From Epinephelus fuscoguttatus (Eukaryota > Chordata > Actinopteri > Perciformes > Serranidae), in assembly GCF_011397635.1 (NCBI RefSeq), contig NC_064772.1, forward strand, positions 15,267,035 through 15,331,034: DNA of 64,000 nt, given 5' to 3'. Made by a program: the position numbers and the translations under genes. The notes beneath the pieces are model-generated. The model was not told the DNA's origin. It worked only from the letters and a program-made list of their open reading frames with translations, and did no database searches. Positions within the stretch are counted from its first letter, which is position 1; the number at the start of each line of letters is the position of its first letter. Positions 32,573 to 57,242 of the stretch are shown here, one piece after another.

Positions 32573-32663
32573 TCATCCATCCATCCATCCATTCATCTTC
32601 TAACCGCTTCATCCTCTTAAGGGTCGCGGGGGGGCTGGAGCCTATCCCAGCTGACATCGGGCA
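32573..32663 (-). mobile_element. SINE 3' end, GGCGGCAC family, with CCAT repeats
   Basis: On the minus strand it reads TGTCAGCTGGGATAGGCTCC, AGCCCCCCCGCGACCC and GAGGATGAAGCGG, then GGATGGATGGATGG. This is the 3' part missing from the copies at 6647 and 29981. The stretch 32664-35640 holds only unassigned sequence. Confidence 0.7.
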
Positions 32664-35639
32664 AGAGATTTCCAAGTTCCCAGCTGTAAATTTCAACTGG
32701 AAAACCCACCTAAGTTGAATTTTCAACTTGAAAAGTCTGAGAACCTCACCAACCACAACCTCAAAATCCAATATGGCTGCTCCGCACATCAACAGTAGTG
32801 ACAGCAGCAGTATTACGTTGTTTATTAGCAGTCCTGTTTTACTTGTATCTCACTGAATCAGTCGTACTCACAGTGCTGTTCAACCTCTGTCTGTGGACAT
32901 GTTGCTACAGTGTTGTTATACGCAAAATACAACATAATGCATTGTTGTCAGTTGTCAACTAGTATAAACCAATTTTCAGTGGACATCGCAATTACGTCAC
33001 AGCAGTTGTGCACGTATACTAGTGGCAGAAAAACAGCAAACAGTGGAAAGAAATGGTTGAGATACCTAGAATAAAAATGTCTTTTTGTGCCGCTGGATGT
33101 CAGAACAGGAATACAAAAAAATATAATCTTAATTTTAATAGAAAACCCTCGCTGAGGACGCCATTTGAAGTGAAACGAAGACATTAATGGATGCTAGAAT
33201 TTGATGTAAACAAAAAAAAAATCTATATAATATTCACTTTTGCAATTCATAGAGCCCTGCAGTTACAGCATGAAATAATATTTAGGCCTATATTTACACA
33301 TTCCTGGTGGCAGCAGTATTTACATTGTACTAAAATGCATTAATTAATAATGAAAAGGAGTTAAAACTAACTGAGCCATGAAGTGCAGTTTGCTGTCAGT
33401 ATACAGCTGTTTGACTTGTTTATGTCTTATATAGCTCCGTTTTGTCTTTGTGGCTAGCTCAGCACCCCGCCTGTCTGTAATAAAGAAAAATCATTTGACA
33501 AATCTCAGTATTTAACATCCTGAACGTGACTGCAAAGTACAAAATTGTATGCATTTTGTATGGGTGATAGGTTTTTCCACAAGGTAAATGAAGATGTCCG
33601 GCCACTGTAACTGGTTAGCTTGTTAGAGACCATAGACATATACACATACATGCATACATCATGATCTACGTGTAGTGGTAAATAAAGTTTTGTCTCATGG
33701 TGAAAATTAATTCATCATCAAAAGGAAGTGTAGAAACTAACATTTGTCAAGCATGGATTTGTCGTGCTGTCCTGAAAAAAAGTTGAAAGCCTGGTACAGA
33801 CACTAAAGGCTGCTTGTGCGTAGGAATCGCAGGCGGTCACTGACCAAGCTGCCATATTTGATACCCTGGGAATGAGAATGGGCTGAAATATAACCTATAT
33901 TTGCTTTCTTGCAGAGAGTTAGACGAGAAGATTTATACCGTTCTCACATTCATTAAATATAAACCCTGAGACAGGAGACAGGTAGCCTAGTGTAGCATAA
34001 AGAGTTTAAAAGGGGGGCCTGAGCTAGCAGATGATGCAGCCACTTATGAATGTGCTTATTAATTTCTTAAAGTAAAGCAATGAAAAGAAACACTGAAAGC
34101 AAAGCCATTTGTTCAAGCAGTCGACAATCTGTGTTTCTGAACATTAAGAAAACCCCACAGTGGCACATGCAGTGCAACTTATGGTGGATGTTTACCTTGT
34201 AACCTGGGTGGTGGACCTACAACATAGTTAAAGGCTGACATTTGGGGCGTAAATTATCACCCCCCTAAAATTTTACACCCATTTCTAATTATGCAGCTGA
34301 GAGGAGGAAAATGAGGGCTTCTACAGCTCCTGTTTACTAATTTGTCACTCCCTGGAAGCCAGACTCCACACTACCACGCCCGAGCCTGCAGTAATGGCGT
34401 TAACACAGATGTCTCCAATCAAGCTCCAAATGATGAACAGCCTGCCTCAGATTAAAAGAACCTCTGTTGATTCCTACACTGAGATCACCTGTGATAGAGA
34501 AATGATCACCAGTTTCAAAGTCACCCTACATGACGGTATAAACCTGCCTTGCCGTGAAGCAAACGTAAATTTAAACCTCTGACAAGGCCATATGCTTTGG
34601 TCGTCTTTGCCCTTGTAAATCCTGTGCCAGCCCCTGCTCTTTCAGAAAATCAAACATCAGAGGCCCGTAAAGCGAAACTGTTCGGAGAGAAAGAGAAAAG
34701 AAAGAGAAACATAAAGATGGACACATCTGTCAGGGAACAAAGAACATCTGCGTTGATGGAAACAGGCGTTCCCTTTTTCATTGGGAAGCATTGTGAGCTG
34801 TGGCAGAGCTTCACTCGGAGGAAGTCATTGTGAGCCATAACTCTGTCCCCGTCCTCACCAGCAGACAAAACCCAATGAAGAGTGCAGGGGCTGGGGTGAA
34901 AGTGGGTTAGTGAACTGGCAGAGTATTTTTAACAGGCTGTATAATGGACTGTGTCTGTCTTCACTGAGCATCTGTTGGACCTCATGTTTTATGGCCTCTT
35001 CCTTATTGTGTCTCCAGTGAAGCTTGAAGAGCAGAGGCCCAAAGAGTCAAGGCGGACCAAACGTCTGCTCGCTTTATTTCCTCTGTGGAGATCCAAGTTC
35101 CAGCTACAAAAGTCGTAAATTAGATCTGTGGTCGGGGCATCAAGAAACTTGTGCAGTTGGCTCTGGTTTTATGCGTATGTGTTCTTTCCTGATTCAACAC
35201 TTTGGTTATGCTAGGTGATGCTGCTCACGGTCAGTTAACCGCACCATTAAATCAATTTAAAAAAATCTATTTGTCTAGTGCATCAAGTTATACACATTCC
35301 ATCTAAATCTTTGACCTTCTGCATTTTTAATTTCTGTAAGATTTTTGTGTGTTTGAAAACTTGACCACACAAAATGAGTTTGTAAACTAAGGATGACTTG
35401 AAGAAGAAGTTTGGGGGGGACAGTTATCTTAGATTAGCATTGGTGACTTCTCGCCTCACATTTTTTAAACAGTTAGCATTTGAGCACCAATTTTGTGAGT
35501 GTGGAGCCATCACTGATTTGCATCTTATCTGGGGCCTCTGGTGGGGAGAGCCAAAAAATATTTTCCATTATTTTAAATTAGTGGCAAATTAAGGCAAATT
35601 AAGTCTCACAGTGTTAACTAGGCATAACACAACATGGTT

Positions 35640-36152
35640 CAAGATCTTCCCTGAAGCTGAAGATGACATCCTTGAAGCTCTGAGGATGCTTTCAAATCAT
35701 TTTAGAGTAATGGAGGAACAATAGAAACGCTTGACCAGGTTTGTGTGTGCTTCCTATTACTCAAAAGGAATCGCAATAAGAAACATTCCAGAGCTGAGAT
35801 GGCACATTTTGACCAGTATAAGGCAGAGAGTAACGAGCTACCACCTACAGAGGATGTGCTGAAGCAGCTTATTGATGGGGAGCTACATGTGCAAGCTGGA
35901 GTTTGGGGCCAGGCAAATATTCCTCTGCAAAATGGCTCCTACATGGATGATAAAGGCCAGTTGAGACCCACTACCACTGATGTACTACCAGCTCCTCAGG
36001 GCATCATTGAAATGGTGAGATGCCACTGCAAAGGAGATTGTTCAACACTAAGATGTTCCTGTAGGTCAAGAGACTGATGATGCACTGACCTTTGTTTTTG
36101 CAGTAAACAATGTGAAAACGATGAGGACTCAAGATCTAAAAACTGGGATTAA
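35640..36152 (+). pseudogene. Broken copy of a multicopy cysteine-rich (CXC-like) gene
   Basis: The frame from about 35800 carries QYKAESNELPPTEDVLKQL, GVWGQANIPLQNGSYMDD, then LPAPQGIIEMVRCHCKGDC and STLRCSCRSRD, two adjacent in-frame stops (TGA TGA at 36075-36080), and CTDLCFCSKQCENDED in the same frame. The cysteine spacing resembles a tesmin/TSO1-like CXC motif. Upstream, a different frame holds TWFKIFPEAEDDILEAL and RFVCASYYSKG, so there is also a frameshift near 35790-35815 and a stop after MEEQ. I recall similar unnamed multicopy proteins in fish and invertebrates; the function is unknown and a mobile origin is possible. Not an active gene. Confidence 0.55.
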
Positions 36153-36722
36153 GATGAAAGTGATACTGAAGGTGAAGAATGACATTTTAAGTTTACAGGC
36201 AGTCACTAAAACTATAATTACCTCCACGTGGTTGTATGTCTCCGCCCACCAGTTTCTCTGACAGTTTCCATCCATCTCTGTGAAAACATGGATGCTTCAC
36301 ACACAGAAGATCTATACAATCAGCACAGTTTCAAGATTAGAGTCACCAATTCAGTATCTGACCAAATATTTCCCCTTCTTTTCCTGAGATATGACGCTGA
36401 ATAACAGACAATAAAAGTGTTTTAGGCAGATCATTATGATGTCACAATGAAGTTGACCTTTGACCTTTGACCTTTTGGAAATAGAGTGATATCACCTCCT
36501 CATTTTATCCTATTAGACGTGTGTGTGAAACGTTAGCACATGAATTCTTGAGTTATGGCCAAAAACATGTTTTATGATGTCAAAGTGACCTTGACCTTTG
36601 ACCTTCGACCACCAAATTCAATTAATTTATATCCAAGTGATTGTTCTTAGTTTATGTGAACATCTGAATAAATAAAATGTATGTTTAGCCACTGAAAGTA
36701 AACACCTGCATAGCTTGGAACC

Positions 36723-36800
36723 TGACTTTTTTTTTTTTTTTTTAAAGGCGTTTTGAACTAAGCTAAGCTAAGATAAGCTAAGCTAAGCTAACTGGCTCCA
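36723..36800. repeat. Poly(T) and GCTAA tandem tract
   Basis: A run of about 18 T near 36728 is followed by AAGCTAAGCTAAGATAAGC-type units to about 36792. The same GCTAA units are in the repeat at 18756-19589, so this is probably an end fragment of that family. Confidence 0.65.
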
Positions 36801-36809
36801 GCTTCACAC

Positions 36810-37337
36810 TTAAAGGGACAGTTCACCCCAAAATCAAAAATACATCTTTTTCTTATTCCTGTGGTGTTGTTTATCAGTCTAGATTGTTTTGGTGTAAGTT
36901 GCTGAGTGTTGGAGATATCAGCCCTTGAGATGTCTGCTTACCCTCGAATATAATGGAACTAAATGGCTCTTGGCTTGTGATGCTCAAAGTGCTATAAAAA
37001 TACATTCAAAAACTTGACAGCGATGTCTCTTTACGAAAATCATGACCCGCTTACTCAAGATAACCTACAGTCCTTGTTGTGAGCGGTTTCATGTAGGAAC
37101 TATTTTCTTTCTACAGAACTACACCCGCGAACCGTATCACCGCACAAGGGGAAACATGCATCTACTCATGGATGATATTAATGGCGTCCTCCTCAGCTGA
37201 ACTGTAATGTTAGCTAGCTCAGTGGTGCCAATTGAGCTAGCAGTAGATGCACGCTTCTATCTGCGCAACCAGTGTAACTCTCTGCAAGAAAGGGAATAAG
37301 CATATTTCTGAAAATTTTCTTTGCACTTTCTCTTTAA
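36810..37337. mobile_element. TTAA-bounded repeat starting AAAGGGACAGTTCACCCC
   Basis: The left end TTAAAGGGACAGTTCACC and the right end, complemented TTAAAGAGAAAGTGCA, match at 13 of the first 16 positions, with TTAA at each border. No coding frame. It resembles non-autonomous DNA elements common in fish. Confidence 0.5.
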
Positions 37338-39889
37338 GGTAGACTACTATAAACTACCATGTTCAAAGTCATTAGTGTTGTTTTGTTTTTAATGTAAGTT
37401 AATACATTAAAAACCTAAAATAAGAAGGTAAACAAGAAAATACGGTCCAAACAAAAGAGAAACTTCATCTTTGCAAACTGGTCACACAATATAATAAATC
37501 TAAGCTGTACAACACACAGTCAGACAGCAGCACACAGCTCTAACCATACTCTGCACAGGTCTGATTTACTGGGCACGCTGGGACAGAGGTCTCAACTAAT
37601 GGAATATCTAATGTTTCCATGACCGACACTTTAATCTGTGGTGAGACCTCCACGTTGCAACTTTACAATATAAATCTGAGATACTCTCCACAGCTCAGAC
37701 TGTGAGTTACAGCCTTTAGACCCACTCAGTGTACTGTCTATGCATATATTTATATCACATGGGCTCAAGCAAAAACCAGAGTCCCATTAGATTTCTATAT
37801 AAATTGCTTTATAATCGTAAACTTAATCAAAGGAAACTTTTTTTTTAAATTCGTAGTCAAGCCTACACAAAGCAAGATGTCATTAAAACACATGATAATA
37901 ATGGTAACACCTGCAGGCCTGTCATCTGCCAGAAGCACTCGTCCCATCTGCCAGGATGTCAACATTAATGCTGTTACATCTACACGCCTCCATTACTCTC
38001 GCACTGCTGTGAATAAGCAACCACAGGTGCCTCACAATAACACGATTTACTGCTTCATATAAAACTGTCAAGTGTGGATAATAACCATCCCATGAATGCT
38101 CTTGCATTCATGGGATGTCATGTTGAATGTCATGTGAATCCACTGAGCTGTGTTAGAAGCTCAGTCCTGACATTTTTAATACTTATTGCGTTGCAGCATG
38201 TCTCAGGAGCATGATTATGTTTTAAATTGTATATGAGGCAAAACATCCAATCAGATGATGTGGAGATTAGTATTTTCACACTTTCCGACCACATTTTGTG
38301 GCTTCTCATCTGATAAAGATTAACAGAATGTCTGATAGTGGAGTTGTTCTTTGTATGTTCTGATGAGACGAAACTGCAATTACACTTCAGAAATGTAACT
38401 TGCATATCTCATTATGAGCGCAGTGCAAATTAAAACTTATCTTGCTGTTTTAGAAGATACCCTCATAGCTAAAAATGAGGTTACTTGTCTTGTCAAGCTC
38501 GTTTTTTCAGTGTGAAACACTTGTCATCAGTAACACTTTCTATGACAGTCACGTTTAATGCATTATACACACTTTTAAAAGACATTATAATGCATATATA
38601 AAGCTTTAGAAAAAGCTTGGTGTGATGGTGCCATTGTCATTTTTAATAAAACTTGTGTGCTTTGGAAAATAAAGGCACTTTAATTGCAGCCAGTAAATAC
38701 AGCTCATAATTCTCCGTAACTGTATCATAGTTTCATACAACTGCAAAAAAAACCCTTAAACTGTGCTCTCACTTTACTCAAACCTAACAAAGTCATGCTA
38801 TAGCCTATTGTTGATGTTTATAAGGTATTATTCTATTACAGAAACTTAGAATTTATGATCTGTTATGATATGTTAGAGCAGTTCTCTATGTGTCTTTATA
38901 ACTGGTTGTTACAATGTGCTGTGTAACCCAGGACTGTATATGAATGATCTTATAATGCATACTAGACATTACCTTCATAGAAAGTGTTACCATGTCTTCT
39001 TTGAAATATGTCAATTCTGTATAATATTTGTCTCAATATTACAACACTATCTTTAGATAAACAGCATCATTTGTGCAAGATTTACACAAAATTATACTAT
39101 AAATATACATTTTTTAAAATGAGCCAAAACATAACCTGCTCCGCAAGTAAAAGTTAATAAATGTGTTTTTTCTTTGATGAAAATGCCACTTAATAAAACC
39201 ACGAAGAATAAACTGGATGCAATATTGCATTATCAACAATTCAAAAACTTTGTAGCTGAATTAATCAGGCAGATGAAGTTTCAGTTTTGTGACCTACAGT
39301 TAAGGTAACAGGAAATGTTTGTGCCAGTGCTGGTGAAGAAATATCTCACACAGGAAATAGGCTAAAAAATACATAGACTGATAGATTGATAGTATAAATA
39401 CATGTAAATGAGATCTGTATCAATCTTGCTAATGAAAATACACGAGACGTTTGTATTTAGGTTCACTTAATCTGTGTCTAAAGGGGCCGCAGCCTCCAAT
39501 TGTGTAACTAAAAAGGCAGGTCCTCCACAGGACTTATATACTGTATACAATAGTATATTGTTACTTATTTGCAGAGCTTTATATTTATTTAATTATTGCC
39601 TCAAACAAGATCTTAATTATTTAATTTCCAGTATTTTGTTTTTTGATAAACTTCATTTTAAAGACTAATTCTTATGCAGTGGGCATTTTTCATCAAACTC
39701 ATGTATTTACGAACCTTAAAAATGTTTTTGTTTGTTTGTTTTTTGTTTTGTTTTTCTTACAGAACTTTTAAAGTACGTTTTTAGACAGATAGTTCTTTGC
39801 TAGTGGATATAGAACCACAGGTTGCTAGAACATTGATGTTTTAGATAGAACCCTAAGAACCCCTTTTTCTGACTGTGTTCAGAGCTTAA

Positions 39890-39947
<58 letters not shown>

Positions 39948-41150
39948 TGCAAGATGAATTCTATATGAAATCAAGTAAAAAAGTACAGTTACAGTTTGTG
40001 TAACGGGATAAACTTCTTCTCTTCACACAGTCATGTGCTTTTACACATTATACTTCTTACTGCACCCACAAATACACTGAAAACTGCTGTTAAGTGCAAA
40101 AAATCACTGTTGTTTGCTCTTTTGATACCTTAAATATATACTTCTGTGGAAAATGTTTCCCCAGTGAACTGCTGTTACAGTGCTGTGCGGTGCTGGAGGA
40201 GAGAAAATTACAATCAAGCACTCATATGACATTTTTGTTGCACATACCACGGGTGCACAGAGAGGAGCACAACTCGTGGACCCCATGGTGAACGAGGGGC
40301 CCTCAAAACCACATGACCCACTAATTGACTTCCAGGGCCATCCTGTGGTACGAGAGAACTAAGTAACCTTCCAGAGCCCGCCTTGTGCTGTTTTCACTCT
40401 TTTTCTCTGTAGCCTATTTGGCTGTCTCTCACAGGCTGCACCCGAGGGTGGTGTGAAAGTTCAGTGTTTAACACTGTACAGCACTGCAATGATCAAAGAG
40501 AAACTGTGGAAAAAAAACTCTCTCTTTGTTTTAGTCTTGGCTCATGCAAATACTGAAGTTCAATGATATGAACATTGTCAGCAACCAACAGGTGCATTCT
40601 TTCAAGCACCAAACAGGAAGCAGCAAACTGGGTGGACAGTAAACATGCAAGGGACTGCGGGGAGACTCCAGAGAATATGAACAACTGATGGAGTTGTGGA
40701 GTGAACAGTTTTATTTGGTGTGTATCTGATCCACCAACCAGCATGTCTTTTGGTGAGAGATCTTAATTTTTGAAACAGTTCACCTCTAATTTTCACACTC
40801 TCCTTCCACTAAAATGGCCCAGCTAACTGAGAGGGTTAGAGGCTAATAGCAAGTTAAGGCGACAAAATCCAAAATGTAAAGTTTGTATGCAAATGTATCC
40901 TGTGTTTCTAGAATAATGTGTTTCTGCAGACACATAAAGAATTCTTGAAATATAATATTTCTTTAAGGGAGTTTGGTGTAATATTTTCCACCAGCATTAT
41001 AGAAAATTATCTGTAGTCTTACAAATAGTGACTCTAGAAGATCCCCAGTCTTTGCAAAATCTTAGTGTATGAGTAAGAAATTCACATTGTCTAGATGTGA
41101 GAGGGCATCAGATTTTAGTCTTTTAATAGTCTTTTCTTATGTCTTATGCT
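37338..41150. other. Intergenic stretch without recognised genes
   Basis: AT-rich sequence between the foldback repeat and the prpf4b promoter region. Short frames such as 38130-38405 (minus) and 40094-40362 (plus) have no recognisable domains. Apart from the AT microsatellite near 39.9 kb I see nothing to annotate. Confidence 0.4.
39896..39945. repeat. AT dinucleotide microsatellite, about 25 units
   Basis: An uninterrupted AT run of about 50 bases, likely length-polymorphic. Confidence 0.95.
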
Positions 41151-41155
41151 GTCTC

Positions 41156-41690
41156 ACTGGCCCTGTTTAGACCTGGTATTAACATGTGTTTTGGGTGGAC
41201 AGCACTAAATACAAGTGTAAATGACCACTAAAAGGCATTGACTCGATTACTCAAACCCACTTGCTGAGGTGGTCTGGTACATATTTGACCACATATCTTT
41301 TGTAGCATAAACACAAACACATCCCTGACAAGGACTACATCATCAAAGCAGGACATGGTGATTGTTTTGGTGTCTGTGCGCTAATGCAGTACAACTTACC
41401 CATTTTATGTCGAGCTGGACGGAGTGTTGCGTGACCATCCATTGTTTTGCTCTATGAAAGAAGACATGTTGACCTCTGCTGACAGTGATATCTCTAGCTG
41501 TTCTGACACAATTGTTAACCTGACCAGCGAGCTGTCCACTTGTGTTCGGATCACCAAAACAGACATTAATAACAGGTCTGAACAGACTCACTGTCACTCT
41601 CTCACTGGGACACTTGAACAGATCTGAGCCCTTGTAACACCTGTGCTTATCCCACTATGACAAGGCAAAATGTCTGCTTTCCACATTTCA
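41156..41690. repeat. Interspersed repeat (CCCTGTTTAGACCTGGTATTAAC type)
   Basis: Contains GACCTGGTATTAACATGTG, TTTTGGGTGGACAGCACTAA and GTGTAAATGACCACTAAAAG, a string I recognise from dispersed fish DNA repeats. Its right border is not clear and no frame is retained. Confidence 0.4.
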
Positions 41691-42299
41691 GAAATTGTCA
41701 CCATACAGTATAAGTACATATGTACTTTGTAGATTCAGATCATAACTGACATAGACCTATTATATTGATAAAACTAGTAGGCCAAATAAAGTAACTGAAA
41801 TAAGCTCCATCATTAGTCCACCAGCTGCAACATTAAACTGATGTTCCAGTGGTGTAGTGGGAGCTGATGAGGTATGTGTACTCCTGTGTAGATGGGTAGG
41901 GTACCTTAGAAAAAGTGGGTATACTCTCCTATATATTCTAAAGGCTTTTTGGCTGGTAGGTGGGTATAGTGTAAACAGCCAAGATAAGAGGTGGGTATAG
42001 CTCATATACCTGCATATATCCCCAATACACCACAGTGATGTACACATTAATGCATCAGCAGGCATAATTATTATTTGGTGACATCACTGCATATGTATTT
42101 TTCTGAAATGGTCCATTTGGATAGTCAGTAATTAGCCTACTTTTACTTTTGGTACTTTAAGTATACTTTAATGCTAAAAATAAAAGTTTGATGCAAGTTT
42201 GATTACACAATGGTAGGCCTATTACTATTTTGGTTAAATATAAGATCAGAATATTTCTTTCACCACTGGCTGTCAGCTTCTTTATTAAAACCTCCTGTA

Positions 42300-42518
42300 A
42301 TGTTCTGACGCCAATGATGTTGTAAAAACGTCTGTTGGCCTCAAAACTTTGTACACAAGCCTTTTTACACACCCTGGCGGACAAACTACACATTTCCTTG
42401 CACAGCTCCGGGCTGCGATGCACCGCCAGCACAGCAGAGGGCGCATCAGTGTTTTGATATCTTAGCACTTTTTTTTGGTCAAAACAATCGAAAAAGAAAA
42501 GACCCTCAGCTGAGGAAA
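42300..42518 (+). promoter_or_regulatory. prpf4b promoter and 5' UTR
   Basis: Upstream of the prpf4b ATG the sequence rises in GC (CCTGGCGGAC, CAGCTCCGGGCTGCGATGCA) with no positioned TATA box, as for a housekeeping gene. The start context GAAAATGG has A at -3. Transcription start is not determined. Confidence 0.4.
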
Positions 42519-53377
<10,859 letters not shown>

Positions 53378-54315
53378 CACCCTGAACGCCACACACTCCC
53401 AGAGCAGACACAGAACCAACCACTAAACCAGCTCTGACAGGAACTCTGCAGTGACGCAGCCAACCCACAGACTTCTATTCAGAATGTCATCAATTTTTGT
53501 TCTTCCTCGACTTTTGTTTATGGATACATAATTATGTTCTAATGTAAATAGATCATTGAAATGGTAGCCATTATTGAAGACGTTGATTTCGCATAAACTT
53601 CCCCTCATACCCAGCAATGCAGTTACAGACTTTTTTTTTTAATTTAACTGGCATTGGAGTGACAGATGTTTAAAAGAAAAGTATAATTCCTGTAAATACT
53701 GTATGTCTATTGCATTAACAATCTCAAACAGCAGATGGTTGAGTTTTGTGTAGTTGCAGATGACTAAAAACATTGATTTTTTTTTTAACACCACAATTCT
53801 CATTGTGGGGCGATGCATGCTTTTGAATGTGCACCCTTTGTGCTCTAGATTTTTGTGGTGCAGGCCTGTGTAAATGCTCTGTATGTGCATCAGTGTCCCA
53901 CATGTGACGGCAACCCTCCCCCTCCACCCCTAACCAAGTCTTCAGGCCTTGAGGACTGAGCTGAAGGAATAGATGCATATTATGTACTCCTTGAACAAGA
54001 TTTTTGTTTCCCTCAAAGCAGGTAGTCATTGTTTTCTGTTGCTGGACATTTCCATGTTTTTTACCTTCCTCCCCCTCCAGCACTCTGGCTCGGTCCTGGC
54101 TCTCAAGGCTCTCACATTCAAGTGCCTCCCATATGAGCCTCGTGTGTTAAAACACCCAACAATGCGGGCCTATTGAAGCCACACCTGTGACCCTCCTCTC
54201 CCATTGTTGTATATAGTCCATAGTTACTGTCATTTCATGTGTGGTTAATCTGTTTTTTTCCATTAAGTGGTAAAAAAACAATCTTGTGATTTCAATAAAG
54301 AATAGTTGTGGAAAC
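53378..54315 (+). other. prpf4b 3' UTR with poly(A) signal
   Basis: From the TGA stop to just past a canonical AATAAA at 54294-54299 (in TTCAATAAAGAATAG). The region is AT-rich, without inserted repeats. Confidence 0.75.
54294..54299 (+). terminator. Poly(A) signal AATAAA of prpf4b
   Basis: Canonical hexamer about 0.9 kb after the stop codon, the first well-placed one downstream of the coding region. Confidence 0.7.
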
Positions 54316-55454
54316 GCTGCTGAAAGAGCACCTTCAGTTCAAGACAACTTTTTAGTAATAAAATGTTTCCTATTGTATACCAAACCCCCTTTCTTCATTT
54401 TATCCCAGCATGTTGGCATGATGGCCTGTACGTCCTGTTTATCAATAGCTCGCTTGGTATAAATATGCTCAAAGTGTTGGATAGGAAGAGAAACAGACGT
54501 GGAACACGTGTACAGATTTCACAGCTGGATGTTCGCTGTCCAAAAAGGGCCTTTTTTTGATCCTTCTGCCACGCTAAGTGCAGTCTGAAGATGGCAAGAG
54601 AGTGGAAGGGGATATTGCTGCAGCCTCAGAGCACTGAAAGTAAAAACAGTCTGCCTTGTATCCAGTTGGTACAATTTGCAGCTCTCACGCTCCCATCTCC
54701 GCAGCGGAAAGTCTTAACGGTGCCCTTCATTTCCATCACATGATTGCACTTCTGTTGAGCTGCTAAAAAGCATAATGGGAGACTCGCTTAGAAAAGATCC
54801 CCATTTTTCTCCCGTCTGGAAAGTTAGGGGATGATGTAAGAGCTCTCTGCTCACATGAAGCGCACTAAAAGGACTTCTGATAGAAGCTGATGGGCTGTCA
54901 GCCTTAAAGGGTCTAAATACATGTAGGCTATAGTGGAGAAACCACTGGTGAAGATGTCAGTGTTAATGAGCAGGGATACTATCTCCTACTGGCTTTAATC
55001 TCAACACACAGAGAGGAGGGCTTTTAATGTTAATATGTATCCAAACAATTTATAATCATGTCATCAAATTCATGAGGACACACTGCATAGCTCGAACCTT
55101 GCGATGTAGCAGTTGTAATTACTTGAGACGATCTGAAGAGGGCATCAGAAGCTCTAGATATCCTCTGTGAGTGAAGTGACTGGTGTTGGAACTTTTATTT
55201 TTAATGACAGGAGCATATTCCCAAACTAAAATCTAAGGTAACATTTAAGCTACATACTTATTTACTATGTTTTTATCAAGTTGCATAACATGGTTTCTTT
55301 AAATGTGGTTTGATGAGGTTTTGATATATAGTTCATACAAGAAGTGAACACAATTAAAGAAGTAGTTATGTATTTACTCTCTACTGTAAGATAAAAAAAA
55401 AACCTCAAATATGTTTCAGCATATGAAGAAGAAAAGAGACTTAAAATATAATTT
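54316..55454. other. Short convergent intergenic spacer between prpf4b and gli3
   Basis: About 1.1 kb between the presumed 3' ends of two convergent genes. It has no recognised repeat or coding sequence. A 65-residue plus-strand frame at 54363-54560 has no family resemblance. Confidence 0.5.
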
Positions 55455-57242
55455 CTTTTTAATTTCATTTCTCGTTTTTATTAAAACCATACAAACATTT
55501 GTAGTCAGTTATAAAAGAGCAAAGTGGCTCTTCTTGGCGGAGGGGCAGTGCTGGGCACATGAAGCTCCGCTCTGAGCCAGATCTGTCTGGCCTCTACCCA
55601 GGGCCTGGGAATCCCTGCTTTCAAAGTCAATTCTTTATTGGCCCCAGGATACTCCCCCCCATTTCCTCTGCTAAACCTACAGAAAGAGTATTGTATTTAC
55701 ACATTATATATAAAATAGCACAATAAATGTGAAAACTTAAAAAACAAAAACAATCAAAGAAAAGTAGAATGCATTTCGCAAATCTTAACTTTTCTGATAG
55801 TCAGACTTTTCTTATATAAATGTTCTGTCATGTTCTCTTTTGTTCGGGTCTCACAAGACACTTTACATGTTTATTTTTAATTTTTTTCAGAATTCACAAT
55901 GGAAGATTGGCAGTGATCTCTCTCTTTACCGACAGGCAGATACGTATAAGGCACATACCTCAATGTAATTTCCTTCTTTCAAAGGAAATGAGTTCTACTT
56001 CTTTGAAAACAAAACAAAAAAAACACCATCAATGCACAGCTACAAAAATGAAAAAAGTACCAAAGAACAACAAAACCATTTGTACCTCATTGCTTTGACG
56101 CTGAATAAAAGGTAAACTACTCAATATTCTGTGTTCAGTCACGTAAGACTGCAAGGCAATACTAACACTGTTGACAAAGTCACTGCAATACTTGACGGCA
56201 GTACACATTCTGAATTTAAGAGCTTTGGAGAAAACAATACAGGTGATTTCCTATAAAACAAAACACGTCACTTTACAGCATTTAGCATCATGAGAGGGAT
56301 ATTCATGTGCTGTGGACCACTGCAGGTCATTAAGACAGATTCAAAAACATGAATATCTATTTATGTAAGCATACATAAAGCACCAAATGGGACCTTTGAT
56401 CATCAAGGAGAAAATGTCCATTTAACTCCGAACAACCGTGCAATCCAACGTCAATAACCAGATCACAAACAGAATATAAAAACACTGTTATATACATGTG
56501 TGAGTACCTTACCAGACTAACTAAATCAAGCCATTTAGATATCAAGGAGACGACTATCTACGGTGCCGTGGATGTGTTCGATACCATACCGCAGTTACAA
56601 ACACCACTTGGTAAAACTTGGTAGAAGCACTGAAACATTTACAGATTCACAAAAGTAACATACAAACAAAATGACAACAAATGTAAATACACCACTTATC
56701 AAATCCTATGATATATAAAGTTATCATTGGGGGCCTGTTCAGTTGAATGACCCATGTCTGACCTGCTGTGACAAGATTTAGCGGCTTTGTACCTGTGGGA
56801 TCAGAACGGTAGATACTTGGCACATGAGCTAGTCTATGTACTTATATAGACAGTGTTCATGTTTAACCTTGAGTACATGCATTTTTTTCCAGACAGTGTG
56901 TACAGCAAAAACAGTGACAATACACAGAATACTGTTTTAAAGAAGTGAACTTTTTGCTCACCATCACATAGAAATACAAAGAGAAGAGCTTCCAAAAATA
57001 GCCTACATTCCAGAAAAGGAATATAACTATTTATCTATACACAATTTTGACACATCCCATTTCTGTGTGGGATGACATTTTTTTTTTACAAAATAAATGG
57101 CAACTGCCTGTTCCAGAACACTTTAAGTACATAATAAAGTTCTCATAATTGCCACTTTGGTCTTAATCTTCACATACACCAGAGTATTTCTCTTCCTTTT
57201 TTCCATTTTTCCTAAGGGAGGAGAAGCAGAGAGAGGGAGCAG
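55455..57242 (-). other. gli3 3' UTR
   Basis: Below the gli3 stop (TAG, complement of 57243-57245) lies 1.8 kb of AT-rich single-copy-looking sequence. A minus-strand AATAAA, seen as TTTATT at 55477-55482, gives a plausible 3' end near 55455. The true end is not proven. Confidence 0.5.
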
